Shown piece after piece: positions 1-8,100 of a stretch of 21,535 bases of DNA; position 1 is the stretch's first letter, and the number at the start of each line of letters is the position of its first letter. The stretch is from Phocaeicola plebeius (lineage in GTDB: Bacteria > Bacteroidota > Bacteroidia > Bacteroidales > Bacteroidaceae): contig SFDG01000042.1 in assembly GCA_004558305.1 (NCBI GenBank), forward strand, positions 1 through 21,535, written 5' to 3'. The translations under genes were made by a program, and so were the position numbers. Below the pieces are notes generated by a model that was not told the DNA's origin, did not search any database, and saw only the letters and a list, made by a program, of their open reading frames with translations.

Positions 1-63
1 GGGGTTTTTAAAATCGCCGATGCGGGAAATGGCTGCATAAACAAACTGCCGAACTGTATCTGA
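1..63 (+). CDS. C-terminal end of an unidentified upstream gene (partial)
   Basis: Frame 1 is open from the left edge to a TGA at 61-63 and would encode the last 20 residues of a protein, ending NKLPNCI. A rho-independent terminator starts only 8 nt after this stop, which supports it as a real gene end. Frame 2 is also open until 38-40, so the frame is a judgement. The piece is too short to identify. Confidence 0.4.
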   Translation, partial: GVFKIADAGNGCINKLPNCI

Positions 64-71
64 TATGAAAA

Positions 72-108
72 GAGGATGTGCCTGTTTTGACACACCCTCA
101 TTTTTTTT
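72..108 (+). terminator. Rho-independent terminator of the upstream gene
   Basis: GAGGATGTG (72-80) pairs with CACACCCTC (91-99) with one A-C mismatch around a 10-nt loop, and is followed by eight T residues (101-108). It separates the upstream gene from the lipoprotein gene that starts at 186. Confidence 0.75.
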
Positions 109-185
109 GCGCTCCGCACGATTTTTCCGCGCTTGCAGGTAGACAATCAAGGAGGACAGGGGTTATCGTTACAAAAGACACCTCT

Positions 186-1520
186 ATGAAAAGTATCCTA
201 CCTTATTATATTAGCTGTATGATGGCATGTGCGGCCACCGCCTGCACTCCCTATCAGCTGGCAGAGGAAGAAAGCGAACCCCAACAGACACCTGCCAATC
301 CACCCTCCACGGAACAGGGACAACTGGCACTGCTGGTCCGGAGCACCGACAATACTCCCCTCAACTCCCCGATTACCGTCTTCCTGTTCGATGACCAGCA
401 ATGCATCCACCAGACCCGGCTGGAAAATTCTCAGGAAACCTATCAGTTCCAGACCTTCCAGGGCAACTACCACCTGACCGCCTTTGCCGGACTGACCGAC
501 GACTACCAGTGGCCAAAAGACTACACGTACGAGAGTTTCATCCAACTACCGGAGAACCCCGCCAGCATCACCCCACTGATGGCCGGCCGCACCGATGTAC
601 AGCTCAGCAAGAACACCCGACTCACGGTACAGCTGAGCAATGCGATGACCGTGCTGCAGACCACCCTCACGCAAGTACCGCAAGATGCCACCCAAGTACA
701 GCTTGAAGTATCGCCCGTCAGTTCCGCTTATTCCTTTTCAGGAAAATACAAGAACGACCGGAAGAGCTGCCGCATCGACTGCCGGAAGACCTCCGACGGA
801 TGGGCGGCCCCTTCCACCTACCTGCTTCCGGCGGCGTCTACCTACACCTTGCTCACCGTGCATGTCACCACTCCGAAAGGCGTGGACACCCAGTCGTATT
901 CTCTGCCTCATGCCTTGAAAGCCGGACAACCCTACCAACTGAAAGGCAGTCTGAGCGAAAACAAGATGACGCTGGAAGGAACGTTCAGCATTGCCGGATG
1001 GGAACCTGCGGACAAAATCGAATTTATCTTCGACGGCAGCAGCACGAATCTCCCCGACGGTCCGGATGCCACGTTCACCGTGACACGGTTGCCCGAGGCC
1101 GGAGAAATCTGGAACGGATGTTACGTATGGGAAACCGAAGATACGGAAGAAGGAGAAAGGGAACTGCTGCTGCTCAGTCCGACCGAATTCAGCTGCCAGG
1201 CCGCCCAGGGCCTCGAACAGCTGAGCGGCTATGTCCTCAACGGCATCGGCAACTGGCGTACCTTTACCAAGGACGAGGCCAAACGCTTCCGCGAACAGTT
1301 CGGCGACACGATGACCACGCTGGAGTCCTTGAACAACGTGCTCACAGAGCACAACATGACCATCATCCATGCCGAGGAAGACGACCGCTACCTCTGCGAG
1401 AACTGCCAGTACAGCTTTACGATGTGTCCCACGAAGAAGTACTCGAACACGAAAGTCGGTTCGCAGAAAATCTACTGCCTGCGGGGTGTCAAATGGGTAA
1501 GCGTCCGTCTGGAGCCTTGA
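186..1520 (+). CDS. Fimbrillin/FimB-Mfa2-like surface lipoprotein
   Basis: A 444-aa predicted lipoprotein. The N-terminus MKSILPYYIS is followed by a short hydrophobic stretch and a lipobox-like A-T-A-C with the lipidated Cys at 20, so the product should be anchored in the outer membrane. I chose the ATG at 186 over the in-frame ATG at 78 because only 186 puts a signal peptide at the start; 78 also lies inside the upstream terminator. Residues about 40-130 (a segment like SPITVFLFDDQQ, then a beta-rich stretch) resemble fimbrillin-type domains of FimB/Mfa2-like proteins. The C-terminal 110 residues contain a WRTFTKDEA motif and a Cys cluster (CENC...C...C), recalling DUF1566/Fib_succ_major-type C-terminal domains. 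Both family links come from remembered patterns and are tentative. It converges with the thioesterase gene, with only 9 nt between the stops. Confidence 0.7.
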   Translation: MKSILPYYISCMMACAATACTPYQLAEEESEPQQTPANPPSTEQGQLALLVRSTDNTPLNSPITVFLFDDQQCIHQTRLENSQETYQFQTFQGNYHLTAFAGLTDDYQWPKDYTYESFIQLPENPASITPLMAGRTDVQLSKNTRLTVQLSNAMTVLQTTLTQVPQDATQVQLEVSPVSSAYSFSGKYKNDRKSCRIDCRKTSDGWAAPSTYLLPAASTYTLLTVHVTTPKGVDTQSYSLPHALKAGQPYQLKGSLSENKMTLEGTFSIAGWEPADKIEFIFDGSSTNLPDGPDATFTVTRLPEAGEIWNGCYVWETEDTEEGERELLLLSPTEFSCQAAQGLEQLSGYVLNGIGNWRTFTKDEAKRFREQFGDTMTTLESLNNVLTEHNMTIIHAEEDDRYLCENCQYSFTMCPTKKYSNTKVGSQKIYCLRGVKWVSVRLEP

Positions 1521-1529
1521 AGAAAGGCA

Positions 1530-1973
1530 TTAATGACTCTCCGACAAGGCTTCGAGCGACTTTCCCTCGAAAGCACAGACCGTTTCCTTGAACGAAGCGG
1601 GCACCTCCACCGGGACTTTCGCCGCCGTGTCGTAAGCCACCATCACCGTGCGGCACTGACATTTGACGATGCCGGTCGCACGATCGACCGCCCGCTGGCA
1701 AAGGGTAAAGCTCTTGTGGCCCAAGTGCGTCACTGCCGTTTCTATCTCCAGCCGGTCGGTAAAGAAGACGGGAGCCAGGAAGTCAGCATTGATATTGGCC
1801 ACCACGATGCCCAGCTGGTCCCAGACCAACGTACCGAAGACATCGCTCAGGTAAGCGGTCTTGGCCAGGTCGTACAAGGAGAAATATACCGAATTGTTCA
1901 TGTGGCCGAACTGGTCCACATCACTGAAACGTATCTGAACCGGCAAGCGGTGCCGAAACTGAATCTCTTCCAT
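1530..1973 (-). CDS. YbgC/4HBT-type acyl-CoA thioesterase
   Basis: A 147-aa single hotdog-fold protein, the usual length for the 4-hydroxybenzoyl-CoA thioesterase family. Near the N-terminus it has the family signature FSDVDQFGHMNN (residues 16-27), in which D20 corresponds to the catalytic Asp of the DxDxxGHxNN motif. Such enzymes hydrolyse acyl-CoA thioesters in the cytoplasm; in Bacteroidetes the exact substrate is usually unknown. It has no signal peptide. It is divergent from the broken metY-like gene and has its own -7 box at 2023-2030. It ends 9 nt from the converging lipoprotein gene. Confidence 0.85.
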   Translation of the reverse strand: MEEIQFRHRLPVQIRFSDVDQFGHMNNSVYFSLYDLAKTAYLSDVFGTLVWDQLGIVVANINADFLAPVFFTDRLEIETAVTHLGHKSFTLCQRAVDRATGIVKCQCRTVMVAYDTAAKVPVEVPASFKETVCAFEGKSLEALSESH

Positions 1974-2022
1974 AAAATGTTCTATTATAAACAGGTGATA
2001 CTTATTGGATAGTTAGCGGGCC

Positions 2023-2030
2023 CAAAGATA
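2023..2030 (-). promoter_or_regulatory. Bacteroides -7 box for the thioesterase gene
   Basis: The minus strand reads TATCTTTG, a full match to the Bacteroides sigma-ABfr -7 consensus TAnnTTTG, 50 nt upstream of the thioesterase ATG. No TTTG -33 element sits at the standard 19-21 nt spacing. Confidence 0.5.
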
Positions 2031-2038
2031 AAGAAAAA

Positions 2039-2056
2039 TCCGGCAAATCAGCCGGA
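2039..2056. repeat. Inverted repeat between two divergent promoters
   Basis: TCCGGC (2039-2044) and GCCGGA (2051-2056) form a perfect 6-bp stem with loop AAATCA. On the minus strand it is followed by TTTTTCTTTATCTTT, so it looks like a minus-strand terminator, yet it lies upstream of the thioesterase between the two outward -7 boxes. It may be an operator shared by both genes or an attenuator. Confidence 0.45.
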
Positions 2057-2072
2057 ATGCAAGATTATTTCG

Positions 2073-2080
2073 TAAATTTG
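2073..2080 (+). promoter_or_regulatory. Bacteroides -7 box for the metY-like gene
   Basis: TAAATTTG matches TAnnTTTG fully and lies 37 nt upstream of the ATG at 2118. A clear -33 TTTG is not visible at the expected distance. Confidence 0.5.
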
Positions 2081-2117
2081 CCGTCCAAATACTTGTTTTA
2101 ACTTAACACTTATCCCC

Positions 2118-3339
2118 ATGGAAAAGAACTTTAGCAGAGAAACCCTTTGCATACAAGGCGGCTGGACTCCCAAGAACGGAGAACCGCCTGTTCGACCTGA
2201 AAGATACCGGCTATTTCTATACCCGCTTGCAGAATCCGACCAACGATGCCGTAGCTGCCAAGATTGCCGCCCTGGAAGGAGGCGTAGGAGCCATGCTGAC
2301 TTCATCCGGCCAGGCTGCGAATTTCTATGCCGTCTTCAACATCTGCGAGGCAGGCGACCACCTGGTCTGCTCCTCCACCATCTACGGCGGCACCTTCAAC
2401 CTGTTCAGTGTCACCTTGAAGAAACTGGGTATCGACTGTACCTTTATCGATGCCGATGCTCCCGACGAAGAAATCGAGAAGGCCTTCCGTCCGAACACGA
2501 AGTGCCTGTTCGGCGAAATCATCTCCAACCCCAGCATCAACGTACTGGACATCGAGAAGTTCGCCCGCATCGCCCACAAGCACGGTGTACCTCTCATCGT
2601 CGACAATACATTCGCCACCCCCATCAACTGCCGTCCGTTTGAATGGGGCGCCGACATCGTGACCCACTCTACCACCAAATACATGGACGGTCATGCCACC
2701 TGTGTGGGCGGTGCCATTGTAGACAGCGGCAACTTCGACTGGATGGCCCATGCCGACAAGTTCCCCGGCCTGACCACTCCCGACGAATCCTACCACGGAC
2801 TGACCTATGCCAAGGCTTTCGGCAAGATGGCCTATATCACGAAGGCCACCGCTCAGCTGATGCGCGACTTGGGGTCCATCCAGTCGCCTGAAAATGCCTT
2901 CCTGCTCAACCTGGGACTGGAGACCCTCCACTTGCGCATGCAGCGTCACTGCGAGAATGCACAGCAGGTGGCCGAATGGCTCGAAGCCCAGCCGAAGGTA
3001 AAATGGGTGAACTATTGCGGCCTGAAAAGCAGCAAGTACTACGAACTGGCGCAGAAATACCTTCCCAACGGTTCGTGCGGTGTCATCGCTTTCGGTCTGG
3101 AAGGCACGCGCGAAGATGCCATCCGCTTCATGGACCATCTGCAGCTGGCCTGCATCGTGACTCACGTAGCCGATGCCCGCACCTGCGTGCTTCATCCGGC
3201 CAGCCATACGCACCGACAGCTCACCGACGAGCAACTGAAGGAGGCGGGTGTCGCTCCCGACCTGATTCGTCTTTCGGTAGGTATCGAGAACGTGAACGAT
3301 ATCATTGCCGACTTGCAACAGGCCATGGGAACCATCTGA
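2118..3339 (+). pseudogene. metY: O-acetylhomoserine sulfhydrylase (PLP enzyme), broken by internal deletion
   Basis: The intact enzyme makes homocysteine from O-acetylhomoserine and sulfide in methionine synthesis, using PLP in the Cys/Met-metabolism (cystathionine gamma-synthase-like) fold. The ATG at 2118 begins a correct N-terminus (MEKNFSRETLCIQGGWTPKNGEP) but becomes nonsense after codon 23. From about 2188 the family sequence resumes in another frame (LFDLKDTGYFYTRLQNPTND) and runs to a normal C-terminus at 3339. The PLP lysine lies in STTKY (AAA at 2677-2679) and is intact. From memory of the family, about 20 codons (RVLPIYQ...EQMAR) are missing; adding 21 gives 428 aa, the usual length. 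The downstream frame has no ATG upstream of a TAA at 2104, only a TTG at 2227, which would lose the Tyr-x-Arg of YTRLQNP that binds PLP phosphate. A functional product is unlikely. Confidence 0.85.
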
Positions 3340-3360
3340 CGGCAGGGGCTGAATTCAATG

Positions 3361-3393
3361 ATGACGCTGTAGGGGCGGGCCTGTGTGTCCGTC
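3361..3393. repeat. REP-like hairpin repeat, copy 1
   Basis: This 33-nt sequence recurs at 17095-17127 with 29 of 33 positions identical. It contains a 7-bp stem (3374-3380 with 3387-3393) that uses two G-T(U) wobbles where copy 2 has Watson-Crick pairs. It lies between the convergent ends of the metY-like gene and the sigma factor gene. Confidence 0.6.
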
Positions 3394-3399
3394 CCTATA

Positions 3400-3449
3400 G
3401 TTTCTTGTCATCCCAAGTTTCTTGTCATTCCGAATGAAATGAGGAATCT
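3400..3449. repeat. TTGTCAT-type palindromic intergenic repeat
   Basis: GTTTCTTGTCAT(C/T)CC occurs twice (3400-3414 and 3417-3431). The second copy is a full unit of pattern TTGTCAT-TCC-GAATGAAATGA-GGA-AT (3422-3447). A sister unit lies at 16690-16715 with the same layout but different, still complementary arms. This is like the widespread GTCATTCCGA...GGAATC family of bacterial intergenic palindromes. Confidence 0.55.
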
Positions 3450-3453
3450 AATG

Positions 3454-3996
3454 CTAGAACAGATAGCTGTACCCTTCTCCCAAGTGCTTTCGGATCAGTT
3501 TCAATGCCTTGGTGATTTGCGCTTCGACCGTCTTCACTGAAATGTCCATCTCCACGGCAATCTCGGCATTCGACAGTTCCTCGCGACGGCTTTTCAAGAA
3601 CACCTCCCGGCAACGGTCGGGCAAGGCACAGATAGCTTCTTCTATCAAGCGGTTCAGCTCTTCCATTTCCATACTTACCCCAGCCTCATCCACCGGTTCC
3701 ACCGCCAATTCCTCCAGCGAAGCCTCCTGCTTGCGGTCACGCAACAGATTCAGGCTCCGGTTCCGGGCCATCTGAAAAAGATAAGCCTTCAAAGACAGGC
3801 GGATTTCCAGTTCCGCCCGATGCTCCCACACGTAGGCAAACACATCCAGGGCCAGTTCCTCGCTTTCCTCATGACAGTCCAGATACACATTCACAAACCG
3901 GCATAAGGACACAAAGTACTGGTCGAACAGGTACTTGAACGCCTGCTCGTCGCCCTGCTTGATGAGTTTCAGCAACAAGATTTCATCGGGAGTCAT
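3454..3996 (-). CDS. ECF sigma factor (RpoE-like, Bacteroidetes PUL type)
   Basis: A 180-aa sigma-70 family factor with only regions 2 and 4. Region 2 is at about residues 15-85 (QAFKYLFDQY, then DVFAYVWEHRAEL, the core-binding and -10 segment). Region 4 is at about 115-170, with a helix-turn-helix in LSNAEIAVEMDISVKTVEAQI. This matches the Bacteroidetes family 1 ECF factors (TIGR02985 type) that pair with FecR anti-sigma factors. I chose the ATG at 3996. An upstream TTG at 4026 would extend the protein by 10 residues, but it falls inside the probable promoter. It is divergent from its likely partner FecR. It should direct RNA polymerase to the PUL when FecR is signalled by SusC. Confidence 0.9.
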   Translation of the reverse strand: MTPDEILLLKLIKQGDEQAFKYLFDQYFVSLCRFVNVYLDCHEESEELALDVFAYVWEHRAELEIRLSLKAYLFQMARNRSLNLLRDRKQEASLEELAVEPVDEAGVSMEMEELNRLIEEAICALPDRCREVFLKSRREELSNAEIAVEMDISVKTVEAQITKALKLIRKHLGEGYSYLF

Positions 3997-4023
3997 CTGT
4001 CGGTTCGTTTTAAGTTTCCGCCA

Positions 4024-4054
4024 CAAATATATTATTTTTTTTCAAATTGGCATA
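4024..4054 (-). promoter_or_regulatory. Promoter of the ECF sigma gene
   Basis: The minus strand has TATATTTG (4031-4024), a full match to the TAnnTTTG -7 box. A TATG (4054-4051) lies 19 nt upstream as a weak -33 element. The ATG at 3996 would follow with a leader of about 20 nt. Confidence 0.5.
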
Positions 4055-4071
4055 AGGGTCAACGCCAATTT
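4044..4071. promoter_or_regulatory. Inverted repeat in the sigma/anti-sigma divergent region
   Basis: AAATTGGC (4044-4051) and GCCAATTT (4064-4071) are a perfect 8-bp inverted repeat with a 12-nt spacer. It overlaps the -33 region of the sigma gene and lies 34 nt upstream of the fecR ATG, the position of a shared operator or a leader hairpin. Confidence 0.45.
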
Positions 4072-4105
4072 CCGTGTCATAGCAGTGAACAAAGCATTAC
4101 AGCGC

Positions 4106-5134
4106 ATGAAAAATAGACATTCAGACAACCCTATCCCGTGGGATATCCTCATCCTGCACCTGAAAGGAGAAAGCACTGCTGCCGACGAACAGCGACTGGC
4201 CGAATGGACAGCGCAAGGTGAAAATGCCTTTCTGCTGGAGGAACTGACCGACCTGTGGGACAAGATACAGCAGAATGCCGGGAACTACCGTCCCGACACC
4301 TCCTATTATTGGAACGAGCTGTCGCGCCGGCTCCGCTTGTCCGAGACAGCAGAGCCACCGGCCCCGTCGGAACAGCCCCGCAAGGTCCGCCGGCTGAGCT
4401 GGCAGCAGTGGACAGCCGCCGCCTGTGCCGGGCTGCTCATCGCCCTCTCCTTCTTCGTAGGCGGACGCTGGGCCTCACAGCCGGATGTAACCCTGCAATA
4501 TGCCAACCTGAGCGGAAAGAGCCAGGCCACCCTGCCCGACCATTCACAGGTATGGCTGCACACCCGCACCACCCTGCAGTGCGACATCACCCCTTCCGTC
4601 CAGGAACGCAGAATCCGCCTGGAAGGAGAAGCCTTCTTCGATGTGGCACACGACAGCCAACGCCCGTTCATCGTACAGACCGGCGACCTCCAGATCCGGG
4701 TACACGGCACCCGTTTCAACGTAGAAGCTTTTCCGGAAGACGAGAACATCTACGTCAGCCTGGAGCAAGGCTCGGTATCGGTGAACACCCCCACTGCCGG
4801 CTGCTTCCTGCATCCCGGTGAAACAGCCACCTACAACAAGCAGAGCCACAGCCTGCAAATAACCTCCAGCGACATCGCTTTCACGACTTCATGGATGAAG
4901 GACGAACTACTTTTCGAGCAACGATCGTTAGCAGACATCTGCCACTCGCTGGAGAGATGGTACCATGTGAGCATCTCCCTGCATCCCGCCATTGCCCAAG
5001 CCTACCGGTTCACCTTCAGCTTGCGCAACGAATCGCTGGAAGACATCCTCCGCCTGATGTCGAGTATCCACCCCATCGGCTACACGTTCTACAGCAGCAA
5101 GGAAGTCAGCATCTATCCACTCACGAAACAATGA
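4106..5134 (+). CDS. FecR-family anti-sigma factor
   Basis: A 342-aa single-pass inner-membrane protein. Residues 1-95 form the cytoplasmic N-terminal part that should bind the sigma factor. WTAAACAGLLIALSFFVGG (about 102-120) is the membrane segment, preceded by the basic PRKVRR. The periplasmic part has a FecR domain (about 130-225) with the signature RLEGEAFFDVAHD at 171-183, then a DUF4974-like domain (about 266-335) that contacts the STN domain of SusC. The ATG at 4106 gives the standard family N-terminus; the open frame upstream of it overlaps the sigma gene. It lies 34 nt before susC and is probably co-transcribed with it. Its role is to hold the ECF sigma factor until the transporter reports substrate. 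Confidence 0.9.
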   Translation: MKNRHSDNPIPWDILILHLKGESTAADEQRLAEWTAQGENAFLLEELTDLWDKIQQNAGNYRPDTSYYWNELSRRLRLSETAEPPAPSEQPRKVRRLSWQQWTAAACAGLLIALSFFVGGRWASQPDVTLQYANLSGKSQATLPDHSQVWLHTRTTLQCDITPSVQERRIRLEGEAFFDVAHDSQRPFIVQTGDLQIRVHGTRFNVEAFPEDENIYVSLEQGSVSVNTPTAGCFLHPGETATYNKQSHSLQITSSDIAFTTSWMKDELLFEQRSLADICHSLERWYHVSISLHPAIAQAYRFTFSLRNESLEDILRLMSSIHPIGYTFYSSKEVSIYPLTKQ

Positions 5135-5168
5135 TTCAACAACCTTAATATTTTAATCTCAACAAACT

Positions 5169-8100
5169 ATGCATTTGAAAAAGTTATCGGTAGCCTTGTT
5201 GCTGCTTTTACTCAATGCCCCGCTTCCGGCACAAGTAAAAGAAAAGCTCATCACCCTGAGCTTTGCCAACATTCCCCTGAAGGAAGCCATGGCGAAAATT
5301 GAACAGTCTACGGACTACACGTTCTTCTACGATGCCAGCCAGATCAACGTACAGCAGAAAGTCAGCCTGAAGGTGAAGGACGCCACCGCCCAGAACGCCA
5401 TGACCGCCCTGCTGAAAGGAACGGGCCTGAAGTTCGAAGTGACCAACAGCCAGATTGTCATCTACCAGAAGAAGGCCGTCTCCGCACAGACCCCCATCAC
5501 CCTGGAAGGACAGATTGTCGACCAGGCCGGAGAACCCATCATCGGAGCCAACATCCTGGAACAGGGTACGACCAACGGTGTCATCACCGACATCGACGGG
5601 AAATACCGGCTCAACGTGAAGGCCGGCTCTACCATCCAGGTGACGTACATCGGCTTCACGACGCAGAGTTTCAAGGCTTCGCAGATGCCTTCCGTGGTCA
5701 AGATGAGTGAAGACAACAAGACCCTGCAGGAAGTGGTAGTGGTAGGTTACGGTTCACAGCGCAAGTCCGACCTGACGGGCGGTATCGTCGCCGTCAGCGA
5801 GGAAAAGCTGAAGCTGGTGACCACCAACAACCTGATGGACAAGCTGGCCGGACAGATTCCGGGCCTGAACATCACCACCGCCAATGCCCGCCCGGGTGAA
5901 GAACAGACCCTGCGTGTCAGAGGAGAGAATTCTCTTTCTGCCAGCAACTCACCGCTCATCGTCTTGGACGGAATCCCCTACAGCGGCTCGCTGACCGACA
6001 TCGATCCGGACATTGTCGAGAGCCTGTCTGTCCTGAAGGATGCCTCCTCTGCCGCCATCTACGGTTCACGCGGTTCGAACGGTGTCATCCTGATCCAGAC
6101 CAAGAAGGGTAAGGCAGGAAAAGCCACCGTCAGCTACAAGGGACAAGTCGGCTTCCAGCAGGTGCAAAAGCGGCTCAATGTCATGAAGGGCGACGAATAC
6201 ATCCGGCTGAAGCAGGACTACTACGCCCAGAACTACGGGTTCACCGGCGACCAGCTCGACCCGCTGAACGTGCTGAACCCCAGCGAACGCGAAAACTACA
6301 AGAACGGCATCGAGACCGACTGGCAGGACATCGTGTTCCGCAACGCACTGACCCACGACAACCAGGTGAGCATCTCCGGCGGCACTGAATCCACCAAGTA
6401 CATGGCTGCCATCGCCCACATGAGCCAGAACGGTGTGATGCGCAACACCGGACTGAAGCGCAGCAACATCTCCATGAACGTGACCCAAGACTTCAATTCC
6501 TGGCTCACCATTGGCATCGGCGCACAGTTCGTGCAGAAGAACATCGACAACAACCAGCCCTACCTGGAATCGGCCCTGAAGCAAAGCCCCTACGGACAGT
6601 ACAAGGACGAATACGGCAACTATGTGGACTATCCGATGGACGAAACGCTGTTCTACAACCCGATGGGCAATGTCAACGCCACGACCGACAACGTGCAGCG
6701 CAACCTCTTCATCTCCTCGTTCGCCGAAATCAAGCTGCCCATCAAAGGACTGAAGTTCCGCTCGAACCTGGGTTACAACTACCGCAGCAAGTTCCAGGGC
6801 AGCTACTATGGCCGCAACACCTTCTCCGGCAAGTCGGTAGACGGATCGGCCTCCGTCAAGAACGAGCACTATTACGACTACACCTGGGAAAACCTGCTGA
6901 CCTACAACAACACCTTCGGGAAGCACAAGATTGATGCTACCGGACTGTTCAGCGTACAGGAAACCCAGACCAAGACTGCCCAGCAGGATGCCGAATGCTT
7001 CGTGAACGACGATTCGGAATACCACAACATGAACGCCGGCGAGAAGAACCAGAAAGTCTCGTCCAGCCTGACCGAGACATCCACCCTCTCGTATATGTTC
7101 CGCCTCAACTACGGCTATGACAACCGCTACCTGCTGACCTTGACAGGACGAACAGACGGCTATTCTGCCTTCGGTGCCAACAACAAATACGCCTTCTTCC
7201 CGTCGGCCGCCCTTGCCTGGAACCTCTCGTCGGAAGAATTCATGGCCGATGCCCGCGAGAAATGGCTCGACCTGCTGAAGTTCCGTTTCTCCTATGGTAG
7301 CAACGGTAACCAAGCCATCTCTGCCTACCAGACACTGGACCGTCTGAGCATCGCCAAGTACATCTGGGGCGACGAAGGAACGACGGCCAATGGTACTTAC
7401 CTGCCGTTCAGCGGCGTGGGCAACCCGAACCTGAAATGGGAAACCACCCGTACCTTCAACGTGGGTGTGGACTTCGCCTTCTTCAATAACCGTCTGTCGG
7501 GAAACATTGACTTCTACGTGGCCAACACCTCCGACCTGCTGATGAAGCGCAACGTACCCGTGATGAACGGTTACAACAGCATCATGGACAATGTGGGCAA
7601 GACCCGCAACAAGGGTATCGAAATCGCGCTGAACTCGGTGAACATCGAGACGAAGGACTTCCAGTGGAACACCAACGTGAACTTCTCCCTCAACCGCGAC
7701 AAGATTGTCGAACTGCGCGGTGACGGACAGGACGACGTGACCAACAAATGGTTTATCGGCGAGCCGCTGCGCGTGTACTACGACTACAACGTCATCGGCA
7801 TCTGGCAGAGCGACGACCCCCGCTGGAATGCAGAAAAGAAGCAGTTCCTCAACGCGGAAGGCAAGCAGATCCAGTCGGGTGCCAAACCGGGTGCCGCCAT
7901 GCTGGAAGACGTGAACGGCGACGGTGTCATCTCGTCGGCAGACAAGAAGATCATCGGTTCGAAACTCCCCAGCTTCCTGTTGTCGATGGGCAACCAGTTC
8001 TCCTACAAGAACTTCACCTTCTCCTTCCTGCTGAACGGCGTATTCGGTGTCACCAAGGAACGCAAGGACCTGAACCTCGAACGTTGGGACATGAAGTTCA

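Noticed and set aside
78..185. Upstream in-frame start giving a 480-aa version of the first lipoprotein
   Set aside because: It would begin inside the terminator of the preceding gene and bury the signal peptide 36 residues into the protein.
2118..2227. Programmed frameshift in the metY-like gene
   Set aside because: A segment of about 20 codons is missing, not a one-base shift, and no slippery sequence is seen.
2118..2642. 174-aa frame from the metY ATG as a separate gene
   Set aside because: Only the first 23 codons are family sequence; the rest is out-of-frame translation of the enzyme.
3997..4026. TTG start extending the sigma factor by 10 residues
   Set aside because: The TTG falls in the TATATTTG -7 box, and the ATG at 3996 gives the normal family N-terminus.
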